The notes under the pieces were generated by a model, which saw only the letters and a list, made by a program, of their open reading frames with translations, ran no database searches and was not told the DNA's origin. A DNA stretch of 64,000 nucleotides, from contig CM020505.1 of NCBI GenBank assembly GCA_009823395.1, forward strand, positions 4,096,129-4,160,128. The letters run 5' to 3'. Shown in pieces: positions 13,558 to 24,955 of the stretch; within the stretch, counting starts at the first letter, position 1, and each line of letters opens with the position of its first letter. The DNA comes from Thamnaconus septentrionalis. Lineage: Eukaryota; Chordata; Actinopteri; Tetraodontiformes; Monacanthidae. The translations under genes and the position numbers were made by a program.

Positions 13558-15870
13558 AACTAGCCCTGCAAGCAGGATTAAACGGGACTGAGCCGCCACG
13601 GCCGACGCGACCCCCGATGACCCCCGACCTCTGCCAACGCCCGGCGACTGATGAGACAAATACGTGGATGTTTGAATGACGTCTGTACGACTTCCCTAAA
13701 GGAAACTGCAGCCATTTATGTGTGTTAAAAAAGAGGGAGAGATAGAGAAAGGCGTTAGGGCTCCAACCGAGCAGGAGCAACCTAAGCTTGGAACTCAGCC
13801 ATTTCGGCGTCTACATGAAAGATACTGGTATCATCTTTTAGCTAGGCTGTGCTGCAGTTAAATGTCTGTTGTTATGGGGCGTTGTTCAATCACAAGCCAG
13901 CATTTATGACTGACATGTTTTAATAGCCTTTGAGCACGTTCTGCCTGCCAGTTGAGGCAAAAAAAGGAAAAAGAATGTTATGCAGTCAGTGTCCTTTATA
14001 GTGGATCTTGCATTGTCAAAGCCGATCCAACGTTCTAACTATATCCATAAATATGAAGAGTTATGAGTTAGAGTCTGGTTGGAGGGCCGTTGCGCGCAAA
14101 CGGTTGGAAAAAGCAAAATTAATACACACAGGCTCACAAATCCACATAAAAACATTAGTGGCACGAGTTAGTGCGGAGGATGCTCTGGTAGCTTTGCTGA
14201 AAAGTTACTTCAGCATAACAGTGAGGCTGAAAAAAGGTTCAGGCCCTAACCTGATCGTAGAGGTGTTACGCATTTATTGAATCATGTAAAAATCAGCTTT
14301 ACACTGTTGAAAAGCATTAGCTTACACGTTAACACACATTGACAAGTGTAGTGGAAATAATTATTTTCCTGACAGTTTATAGGTACAAGAAGGAATTCAG
14401 TGCACTTACCTTGCAGAGGTTAGACAATGGCTGTCCGTCGAGTTGCTCACCGTAAGAGGGGGACAATTCTAAGAGCCTTTGTCTGACAGGATATTTATAT
14501 GTCACAATTTGGACATTCTGATGTGGACATTCTGTTCCCCCACCTTAAGTCTTTACGATCCAGCCCATCAGCAAAGTGACTCCATTCTTCTTGCCCGCTT
14601 TGATCTGACTGGTTAGTTACAGTTGTGGTCAGAAGTTTACATACACTTCATGTTCCTACACTAAATCTCATGCTAGGTCCTGAAGCTACGTTGGTGCACT
14701 TGTCAGTGATGGTGTGCTTCATTAATTGTAGGCATGCTTCGTGGCCGACGCAGCACTTTCAGAAAAGATGTCTAAACCAGTATATAAGTCTAACGCCCGG
14801 TTCACACTGGACGCGGAAGTGCCGCTGACGCCGAGCGCTTCCATTCGGCGCCCATGTTAATCAATGTAGTAGTTCACACCAGAGCTCCACTCATCTTTTA
14901 GCTAGGCTGTGCTGCAGTTAAATGTCTGTTGTTATGGGGCGTTGTTCAATCACAAGCCAGCATTTATGACTGACATTTTTTAATAGCCTTTGAGCATGTT
15001 CTGCCTGCCAGTTGAGGAAAAAAAAAGGAAAAAGAATGTTATGCAGTCAGTGTCCTTTATAGTGGATCTTGCATTGTCAAAGCCGATCCAACGTTCTAAC
15101 TATATCCACAAATATGAAGAGTTATGGCTTAGAGTCTGGTTGGGGCCGTTGCAGCGGTTGGAAAAAGCAAAATGTTTTTGATGATTCTTTGTAATGAAGG
15201 TCCAGACTATGTCTTACTGAATTTTCAAGCCCGTTGGACTTGCGCTTTCTGAGCGTTATGATTTTAATGTGAAAACCAAACAAGTGGGAATAACTCACTC
15301 CCTGTTTGTCGGGGACAAAGGTTAGAGGTGCAAAATGCCGGGCTTGAAGAGACGAACGCGTGGGTGTTTTCCCCATCTTTTTGGACCTTCCTAGTGGACG
15401 CTAGGGCATTTGTAATTTGTGGTCAATTGTAGTTGGGCGCCTCTTGGGGCGCACGAAAACAGTTGGAAAAATCCTTTTTTTTTGATGATTCTTTGTAATG
15501 AAGGTCCAGTCTATGTCATACTGAATTTTCAAGCCCGTCGGACTTGCGCTTTCTGAGCCTTATGCTTTTAACGTGAAAACGAAAAGTGGGAATAATTCAC
15601 TCCCTGTTTTTGGGCGATATAGGTTAGAGCGTCACGAAATGTCGGGCTTGAAGAGACGAACGCGTGGTGTTTCCCCATCTTTTTCGACCTTCCTAGTGGA
15701 AGCTAGGGCCATTTGTAGTTTTTTGGACAATTGTAGTTGGATGCCTCTAGGGGGCGCTAGAAGTGGAATTTTGCCTTTTTGTCTTCATTTTCTTTCATTG
15801 TGTACCAGTTTCTACCTCCGTGCTGAATTTGGTGAGTTTTGGAGCATGTTTTGTAAATAATAATAATAAG
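13558..15870. repeat. Array unit A (2,313 bp)
   Basis: Complete unit. First R at about 13831-14118, X (short variant) 14119-14890, second R 14891-15172, S from 15173, S' from about 15475, tail with (AAT)n to 15870. The left flank has no sequence shared with the other units, so this is the array edge. Confidence 0.9.
14620..14647 (+). repeat. Tc1/mariner-like terminal repeat end, unit A
   Basis: A TA followed by CAGTTGTGGTCAGAAG and TTTACATACACT, the hallmark of fish Tc1-like inverted repeats. The complementary end is not found downstream, so this is a solo terminal repeat embedded in X. Confidence 0.75.
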
Positions 15871-16925
15871 AACTAGCCCTGCAAGCAGGATTAAACGGGA
15901 CTGAGCCGCCACGGCCGACGCGACCCCGATGACCCCGACCTCTGCCAACGCCCGGCGACTGATGAGACAAATACGTGGATGTTTGAATGACGTCTGTACG
16001 ACTTCCCTAAAGGAAACTGCAGCCATTTATGTGTGTTAAAAAAGAGGGAGAGATAGAGAAAGGCGTTAGGGCTCCAACCGAGCAGGAGCAACCTAAGCTT
16101 GGAACTCAGCCATTTCGGCGTCTACATGAAAGATACTGGTATCATCTTTTAGCTAGGCTGTGCTGCAGTTAAATGTCTGTTGTTATGGGGCGTTGTTCAA
16201 TCACAAGCCAGCATTTATGACTGACATGTTTTAATAGCCTTTGAGCACGTTCTGCCTGCCAGTTGAGGCAAAAAAAAAAAAGAATGTTATGCAGTCAGTG
16301 TCCTTTATAGTGGATCTTGCATTGTCAAAGCCGATCCAACGTTCTAACTATATCCATAAATATGAAGAGTTATGAGTTAGAGTCTGGTTGGAGGGCCGTT
16401 GCGAAAAACGGTTGGAAAAAGCAAAATTAATACACACAGGCTCACAAATCCACATAAAAACATTAGTGGCACGAAGTTAGTGCGGAGGATGCTCTGGTAG
16501 CTTTGCTGAAAAGTTACTTCAGCATAACAGTGAGGTTGAAAAAAGGTTCAGGCCCTAACCTGATCGTAGAGGTGTTACGCATTTATTGAATCATGTAAAA
16601 ATCAGCTTTACACTGTTGAAAAGCATTAGCTTACACGTTAACACACATTGACAAGTGTAGTGGAAATAATTATTTTCCTGACAGTTTATAGGTACAAGAA
16701 GGAATTCAGTGCACTTACCTTGCAGAGGTTAGACAATGGCTGTCCGTCGAGTTGCTCACCGTGGAGGGGACAATTCTAAGAGCCTTTGTCTGACAGGATA
16801 TTTATATGTCACAATTTGGACATTCTGATGTGGACATTCTGTTCCCCACCTTAAGTCTTTACGATCCAGCCCATCAGCAAAGTGACTCCATTCTTCTTGC
16901 CCGCTTTGATCTGACTGGTTAGTTA

Positions 16926-16953
16926 CAGTTGTGGTCAGAAGTTTACATACACT
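16926..16953 (+). repeat. Tc1/mariner-like terminal repeat end, unit B
   Basis: Identical to the copy in unit A, 2,306 bp downstream of it. It was amplified with the array and did not insert independently. Confidence 0.75.
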
Positions 16954-17188
16954 TCATGTTCCTACACTAAATCTCATGCTAGGTCCTGAAGCTACGTTGG
17001 TGCACTTGTCAGTGATGGTGTGCTTCATTAATTGTAGGCATGCTTCGTGGCCGACGCAGCACTTTCAGAAAAGATGTCTAAACCAGTATATAAGTCTAAC
17101 GCCCGGTTCACACTCATCTGTGTTTGATCCTTGAGATGCCGGTCATTATGAAAGAGGTCTTGAGATGGACACCTGAGTGCGTGTTTCT

Positions 17189-17236
<48 letters not shown>

Positions 17237-18290
17237 GATTTCAAGAATATGAATACTGAACAATTGCGTATTAATAATAAACACGTGGATATTTGAATGA
17301 GTTAGCTCCACTCATCTTTTAGCTAGGCTGTGCTGCAGTTAAATGTCTGTTGTTATGGGGCGTTGTTCAATCACAAGCCAGCATTTATGACTGACATTTT
17401 TTAATAGCCTTTGAGCATGTTCTGCCTGCCAGTTGAGGAAAAAAAAGGAAAAAGAATGTTATGCAGTCAGTGTCCTTTATAGTGGATCTTGCATTGTCAA
17501 AGCCGATCCAACGTTCTAACTATATCCACAAATATGAAGAGTTATGGCTTAGAGTCTGGTTGGGGGCGTTGCACAGCGGTTGGAAAAAGCAAAAATGTTT
17601 TTGATGATTCTTTGTAATGAAGGTCCAGACTATGTCTTACTGAATTTTCAAGCCCGTTGGACTTGCGCTTTCTGAGCCTTATGATTTTAATGTGAAAACC
17701 AAACAAGTGGGAATAACTCACTCCCTGTTTGTCGGGGACAAAGGTTAGAGGTGCAAAATGCCGGGCTTGAAGAGACGAACGCGTGGGTGTTTTCCCCATC
17801 TTTTTGGACCTTCCTAGTGGACGCTAGGGGCATTTGTAATTTGTGGTCAATTGTAGTTGGGCGCCTCTTGGGGCGCCACGAAACAGTTGGAAAAATCCCT
17901 TTTTTTTTGATGATTCTTTGTAATGAAGGTCCAGTCTATGTCATACTGAATTTTCAAGCCCGTCGGACTTGGCTTTCTGAGCCTTATGCTTTAACGTGAA
18001 AACGAAAAGTGGGAATAACTCACTCCCTGTTTTTGGGCGATATAGGTTAGAGCGTATTTAAATGTCGGGCTTGAAGAGACGAACGCGTGGGTGTTTCCCC
18101 ATCTTTTTCGACCTTCCTAGTGGAAGCTAGGGCCATTTGTAGTTTTTGGACAATTGTAGTTGGATGCCTCTAGGGGCGCTAGAAGTGGAATTTTGCCTTT
18201 TGTCTTCATTTTCTTTCATTGTGTACCAGTTTCTACCTCCGTGCGAATTTGGTGAGTTTTGGAGCATGTTTTGTAAATAATAATAATAAG

Positions 18291-18378
18291 AATAAACATA
18301 GCAAATACAATAGGGTCTTTACGCCATTATGAAAAGACCAGTTCGTTTCGAACTGGTCTTTACGCTGGCTCAGTCCCT
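18291..18378. repeat. Single hairpin monomer between units B and C
   Basis: One copy of the 84-88-bp monomer that is tandem at 26215-26558. It begins AATAAACATAGCAAATAC and holds the GACCAGTTCG...CGAACTGGTC hairpin. Confidence 0.85.
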
Positions 18379-19698
18379 AACTAGCCCTGCAAGCAGGATT
18401 AAACGGGACTGAGCCGCCACGGCCGACGCGACCCCGATGACCCCGACCTCTGCCAACGCCCGGCGACTGATGAGACAAATACGTGGATGTTTGAATGACG
18501 TCTGTACGACTTCCCTAAAGGAAACTGCAGCCATTTATGTGTGTTAAAAAGAGGAGATAGAGAAAGGCGTTAGGGCTCCAACCGAGCAGGAGCAACCTAA
18601 GCTTGGAACTCAGCCATTTCAAGCGTCTACATGAAAGATACTGGTATCATCTTTTAGCTAGGCTGTGCTGCAGTTAAATGTCTGTTGTTATGGGGCGTTG
18701 TTCAATCACAAGCCAGCATTTATGACTGACATGTTTTAATAGCCTTTGAGCACGTTCTACCTGCCAGTTGAGGCAAAAAAAAAAAAAAAAAAGAATGTTA
18801 TGCAGTCAGTGTCCTTTATAGTGGATCTTGCATTGTCAAAGCCGATCCAACGTTCTAACTATATCCATAAATATGAAGAGTTATGAGTTAGAGTCTGGTT
18901 GGAGGGCGTTGCCGCAAAACGGTTGGAAAAAGCAAAATTAATACACACAGGCTCACAAATCCACATAAAAACATTAGTGGCACGAGTTAGTGCGGAGGAT
19001 GCTCTGGTAGCTTTGCTGAAAAGTTACTTCAGCATAACAGTGAGGCTGAAAAAGGTTCAGGCCCTAACCTGATCGTAGAGGTGTTACGCATTTATTGAAT
19101 CATGTAAAATCAGCTTTACACTGTTGAAAAGCATTAGCTTACACGTTAACACACATTGACAAGTGTAGTGGAAATAATTATTTTCCTGACAGTTTATAGG
19201 TACAAGAAGGAATTCAGTGCACTTACCTTGCAGAGGTTAGACAATGGCTGTCCGTTGAGTTGCTCACCGTAAGAGGGGGACAATTCTAAGAGCCTTTGTC
19301 TGACAGGATATTTATATGTCACAATTTGGACATTCTGATGTGGACATTCTGTTCCCCACCTTAAGTCTTTACGATCCAGCCCATCAGCAAAGTGACTCCA
19401 TTCTTCTTGCCCGCTTTGATCTGACTGGTTAGTTACAGTTGTGGTCAGAAGTTTACATACACTTCATGTTCCTACACTAAATCTCATGCTAGGTCCTGAA
19501 GCTACGTTGGTGCACTTGTCAGTGATGGTGTGCTTCATTAATTGTAGGCATGCTTCGTGGCCGACGCAGCACTTTCAGAAAAGATGTCTAAACCAGTATA
19601 TAAGTCTAACGCCCGGTTCACACTCATCTGTGTTTGATCCTTGAGATGCCGGTCATTATGAAAGAGGTCTTGAGATGGACACCTGAGTGCGTGTTTCT

Positions 19699-19729
<31 letters not shown>

Positions 19730-20802
19730 GATTTCAAGAATATGAATACTGAACAATTGCGTATTAATAATAAACACGTGGATATTTGAATGAGTTAGCT
19801 CCACTCATCTTTTAGCTAGGCTGTGCTGCAGTTAAATGTCTGTTGTTATGGGGCGTTGTTCAATCACAAGCCAGCATTTATGACTGACATTTTTTAATAG
19901 CCTTTGAGCATGTTCTGCCTGCCAGTTGAGGAAAAAAAAAAAAAGGAAAAGAATGTTATGCAGTCAGTGTCCTTTATAGTGGATCTTGCATTGTCAAAGC
20001 CGATCCAACGTTCTAACTATATCCACAAATATGAAGAGTTATGGCTTAGAGTCTGGTTGGGGGGCCATTGCACAAAACGGTTGGAAAAAGCAAAAATGTT
20101 TTTGATGATTCTTTGTAATGAAGGTCCAGACTATGTCTTACTGAATTTTCAAGCCCGTTGGACTTGCGCTTTCTGAGCCTTATGATTTTAATGTGAAAAC
20201 CAAACAAGTGGGAATAACTCACTCCCTGTTTGTCGGGGGACAAAGGTTAGAGGTGCAAAATGCCGGGCTTGAAGAGACGAACGCGTGGGTGTTTTCCCCA
20301 TCTTTTTGGACCTTCCTAGTGGACGCTAAGGGCATTTGTAATTTGTGGTCAATTGTAGTTGGGCGCCTCTTGGGGCGCCACTCGAAAACAGTTGGAAAAA
20401 TCCCTTTTTTTTTTGATGATTCTTTGTAATGAAGGTCCAGTCTATGTCATACTGAATTTTCAAGCCCGTCGGACTTGCGCTTTCTGAGCCTTATGCTTTT
20501 AACGTGAAAACGAAAAGTGGGAATAACTCACTCCCTGTTTTTGGGCGATATAGGTTAGAGCGTCACGAAAATGTCGGGCTTGAAGAGACGAGCACGCGTG
20601 GGTGTTTCCCCATCTTTTTCGACCTTCCTAGTGGAAGCTAGGGCCATTTGTAGTTTTGGACAATTGTAGTTGGATGCCTCTAGGGGGCGCTAGAAGTGGA
20701 ATTTTGCCTTTTTGTCTTCATTTTCTTTCATTGTGTACCAGTTTCTACCTCCGTGCGAATTTGGTGAGTTTTGGAGCATGTTTTGTAAATAATAATAATA
20801 AG
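18379..20802. repeat. Array unit C (2,424 bp)
   Basis: Complete unit with the long X variant (18938-19804). Its CA run is shorter than in unit B, about 13 units at 19703-19729. The second R begins at 19805. Confidence 0.9.
19436..19463 (+). repeat. Tc1/mariner-like terminal repeat end, unit C
   Basis: Same motif at the same place within X. Confidence 0.75.
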
Positions 20803-23107
20803 AACTAGCCCTGCAAGCAGGATTAAACGGGACTGAGCCGCCACGGCCGACGCGACCCTCGACCCCCGACCTCTGCCAACGCCCGGCGACTGATGAGACA
20901 AATACGTGGATGTTTGAATGACGTCTGTACGACTTCCTAAAGGAAACTGCAGCCATTTATGTGTGTTAAAAAGAGGAGAGATAGAAAGGCGTTAGGGCTC
21001 CAACCGAGCAGGAGCAACCTAAGCTTGGAACTCAGCCATTTCGGCGTCTACATGAAAGATACTGGTATCATCTTTTAGCTAGGCTGTGCTGCAGTTAAAT
21101 GTCTGTTGTTATGGGCGTTGTTCAATCACAAGCCAGCATTTATGACTGACATGTTTTAATAGCCTTTGAGCACGTTCTGCCTGCCAGTTGAGGCAAAAAA
21201 AAAGGAAAAAGAATGTTATGCAGTCAGTGTCCTTTATAGTGGATCTTGCATTGTCAAAACCGATCCAACGTTCTAACTATATCCATAAATATGAAGAGTT
21301 ATGAGTTAGAGTCTGGTTGGAGGGCCGTTGCAAAAAACGGTTGGAAAAAGCAAAATTAATACACACAGGCTCACAAATCCACATAAAAACATTAGTGGCA
21401 CGAGTTAGTGCGGAGGATGCTCTGGTAGCTTTGCTGAAAAGTTACTTCAGCATAACAGTGAGGCTGAAAAAGGTTCAGGCCCTAACCTGATCGTAGAGGT
21501 GTTACGCATTTATTGAATCATGTAAAATCAGCTTTACACTGTTGAAAAGCATTAGCTTACACGTTAACACACATTGACAAGTGTAGTGGAAATAATTATT
21601 TTCCTGACAGTTTATAGGTACAAGAAGGAATTCAGTGCACTTACCTTGCAGAGGTTAGACAATGGCTGTCCGTCGAGTTGCTCACCGTAAGAGGGGGACA
21701 ATTCTAAGAGCCTTTGTCTGACAGGATATTTATATGTCACAATTTGGACATTCTGATGTGGACATTCTGTTCCCCCACCTTAAGTCTTTACGATCCAGCC
21801 CATCAGCAAAGTGACTCCATTCTTCTTGCCCGCTTTGATCTGACTGGTTAGTTACAGTTGTGGTCAGAAGTTTACATACACTTCATGTTCCTACACTAAA
21901 TCTCATGCTAGGTCCTGAAGCTACGTTGGTGCACTTGTCAGTGATGGTGTGCTTCATTAATTGTAGGCATGCTTCGTGGCCGACGCAGCACTTTCAGAAA
22001 AGATGTCTAAACCAGTATATAAGTCTAACGCCCGGTTCACACTGGACGCGAAGTGCCGCTGAGCGCCGGCGCTTCCATTCGGCGCCCATGTTAATCAATG
22101 TAGTAGTTCACACCAGAGCTCCACTCATCTTTTAGCTAGGCTGTGCTGCAGTTAAATGTCTGTTGTTATGGGGCGTTGTTCAATCACAAGCCAGCATTTA
22201 TGACTGACATTTTTTAATAGCCTTTGAGCATGTTCTGCCTGCCAGTTGAGGAAAAAAAAGGAAAAAGAATGTTATGCAGTCAGTGTCCTTTATAGTGGAT
22301 CTTGCATTGTCAAAGCCGATCCAACGTTCTAACTATATCCACAAATATGAAGAGTTATGGCTTAGAGTCTGGTTGGGGGCCGTTGCAAAAACGGTTGGAA
22401 AAAGCAAAAATGTTTTTGATGATTCTTTGTAATGAAGGTCCAGACTATGTCTTACTGAATTTTCAAGCCCGTTGGACTTGCGCTTTCTGAGCCTTATGAT
22501 TTTAATGTGAAAACCAAACAAGTGGGAATAACTCACTCCCTGTTTGTCGGGGACAAAAGTTAGAGGTGCAAAATGCCGGGCTTGAAGAGACGAACAGCGT
22601 GGGTGTTTTCCCCATCTTTTTGGACCTTCCTAGTGGACGCTAGGGGCATTTGTAATTTGTGGTCAATTGTAGTTGGGCGCCTCTTGAGGCGCCACAAAAC
22701 GTTGGAAAAATCCCTTTTTTTTGATGATTCTTTGTAATGAAGGTCCAGTCTATGTCATACTGAATTTTCAAGCCCGTCGGACTTGCGCTTTCTGAGCCTT
22801 ATGCTTTTAACGTGAAAACGTAAAGTGGAATAATTCACTCCCTGTTTTTGGGCGATATAGGTTAGAGCGTCACGAAATGTCGGGCTTGAAGAGACGAAGC
22901 GTGGGTGTTTCCCCATCTTTTTCGACCTTCCTAGTGGAAGCTAGGGCCATTTGTAGTTTTTGGACAATTGTAGTTGGATGCCTCTAGGGGCGCTAGAAGT
23001 GGAATTTTGCCTTTTTTCTCTTCATTTTCTTTCATTGTGTACCAGTTTCTACCTCCGTGCCGAATTTGGTGAGTTTTGGAGCATGTTTTGTAAATAATAA
23101 TAATAAG
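20803..23107. repeat. Array unit D (2,305 bp)
   Basis: Complete unit with the short X variant (21356-22124), like unit A. The second R begins at 22125. Confidence 0.9.
21855..21882 (+). repeat. Tc1/mariner-like terminal repeat end, unit D
   Basis: Same motif at the same place within X. Units E and F lack it. Confidence 0.75.
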
Positions 23108-24955
23108 AACTAGCCCTGCAAGCAGGATTAAGCGGGACTGAGCCGCCACGGCCGACGCGACCCCGATGACCCCGACCTCTGCCGGCGCCCGGCGACTGAT
23201 GAGACAAACACGTGGATGTTTGAATGATGTCTGTCGACTTCCTAAAGGAAACTGCAGCCATTTATGTGTGTTAAAAAGGGAGAGATAGAAAAGGCGTCAG
23301 GGCTCCAAACGAGCAGGAGCAACCTAAGCTTAGAACTCAGCCATTTCGGCGTCTACATGAAAGATACTGGTATCATCTTTTGGCTAGGCTGTGCTGCAGT
23401 TAAATGTCTGTTGTTATGGGGGTTGTTCAATCACAAGCCAGCATTTATGACTGACATGTTTTAATAGCCTTTGAGCATGTTCTGCCTGCCAGTTGAGGAA
23501 AAAAAAGAAAAAAAGAATGTTATGCAGTCAGTGTCCTTTATAGTGGATCTTGCATTGTCAAAGCCGATCCAACGTTCTAACTATATCCATAAATATGAAG
23601 AGTTATGAGTTAGAGTCTGGTTGGAGGGCCGTTGCACGAAAAACGGTTGGAAAAAGCAAAATTAATACACACAGGCTCACAAATCCACATAAAAACATTA
23701 GTGGCACGAGTTAGTGCGGAGGATGCTCTGGTAGCTTTGCTGAAAAGTTACTTCAGCATAACAGTGAGGCTGAAAAAGGTTCAGGCCCTAACCTGATCGT
23801 AGAGGTGTTACGCATTTATTGAATCATGTAAAAATCAGCTTTACACTGTTGAAAAGCATTAGCTTACACGTTAACACACATTGACAAGTGTAGAGGCGGT
23901 AGGGCTCCAACCGAGCAGGAGCAACCTACGCTTGGAACTCAGCCATTTCGGCGTCTACATGAAAGATACTGGTATCATCTTTTAGCTAGGCTGTGCTGCA
24001 GTTAAATGGCTGTTGTTATGGGCGTTGTTCAATCACAAGCCAGCATTTATGACTGACATGTTTTAATAGCCTTTGAGCATGTTCTGCCTGCCAGTTGAGG
24101 CAAAAAAAAGGAAAAAGAATGTTATGCAGTCAGTGTCCTTTATAGTGGATCTTGCATTGTCAAAGCCGATCCAACGTTCTAACTATATCCACAAATATGA
24201 AGAGTTATGTCTTAGAGTCTGGTTGGGGGCGTTGCACAAACGGTTGGAAAAAGCAAAAATGTTTTTGATGATTCTTTGTAATGAAGGTCCAGACTATGTC
24301 TTACTGAATTTTCAAGCCCGTCGGACTTGCGCTTTCTGGCGTTATGATTTTAATGTGAAAACCAAACAAGTGGGAATAACTCACTTCCTGTTTGTCGGGG
24401 GACAAAGGTTAGAGGTCCAAAATGTCGGGCTTGAAGAGTCGAGCAGCGTGGTGTTTTCCCCATCTTTTTCGACCTTCCTAGTGGAAGCTAGGGCCATTTG
24501 TAATTTGTGGCCAATTGTAGTTGGACGCCTCTTGAAGCGCATGAAAGCAGTTGGAAAAATCCCTCTTTTTTTGATGATTCTTTGTAATGAACGTCCAGTC
24601 TATGTCATACTGAATTTTCAAGCCCGTCGGACTTGCGCTTTCTGAGCCTTATGATTTTAACGTGAAAACGAAAAGTGGGAATAACTCTCTCCCTGTTTTT
24701 CGGGGACATAGGTTAGAGCGTCTGAAATGTCGGGCTTGAAGAGACGAACAGCGTGGGTGTTTCCCCATCTTTTTCGACCTTCCTAGTGGAAGCTAGGGCC
24801 ATTTGTAATTTTTTGGACAATTGTAGTTGGACCCCTGTAGAGGCGCTAGAAGTGGAATTTTGCCTTTTGTCTTCATTTTCTTTCATTGTGTACCAGTTTC
24901 TACCTCCGTGCCGAATTTGGTGAGTTTTGGAGCAAGTTTTGTAAATAATAATAAG
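23108..24955. repeat. Array unit E, rearranged (1,848 bp)
   Basis: The first R and the first 230 bp of X are present. At about 23893 the sequence jumps back to leader sequence (GGGCTCCAACCGAGCAGG), followed by R, S and S'. The Tc1-like end and the rest of X are missing, as expected from an unequal exchange or deletion between units. Confidence 0.85.

Larger units (their letters stand above)
15871..18378. repeat. Array unit B (2,508 bp)
   Basis: Complete unit with the long X variant (16427-17311), which carries a (CA)21 run at 17193-17235. It ends with a single hairpin monomer at 18291-18378 that is absent from the other internal junctions. Confidence 0.9.

Noticed and set aside
24073..24645. 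190-codon open frame in the tandem array, and its repeated relatives (for example 14625, 16931, 19441 and 21860)
   Set aside because: The peptides are fragments of the repeat modules, shift frame between units with small indels, and show no transposase, integrase or other recognisable motif.
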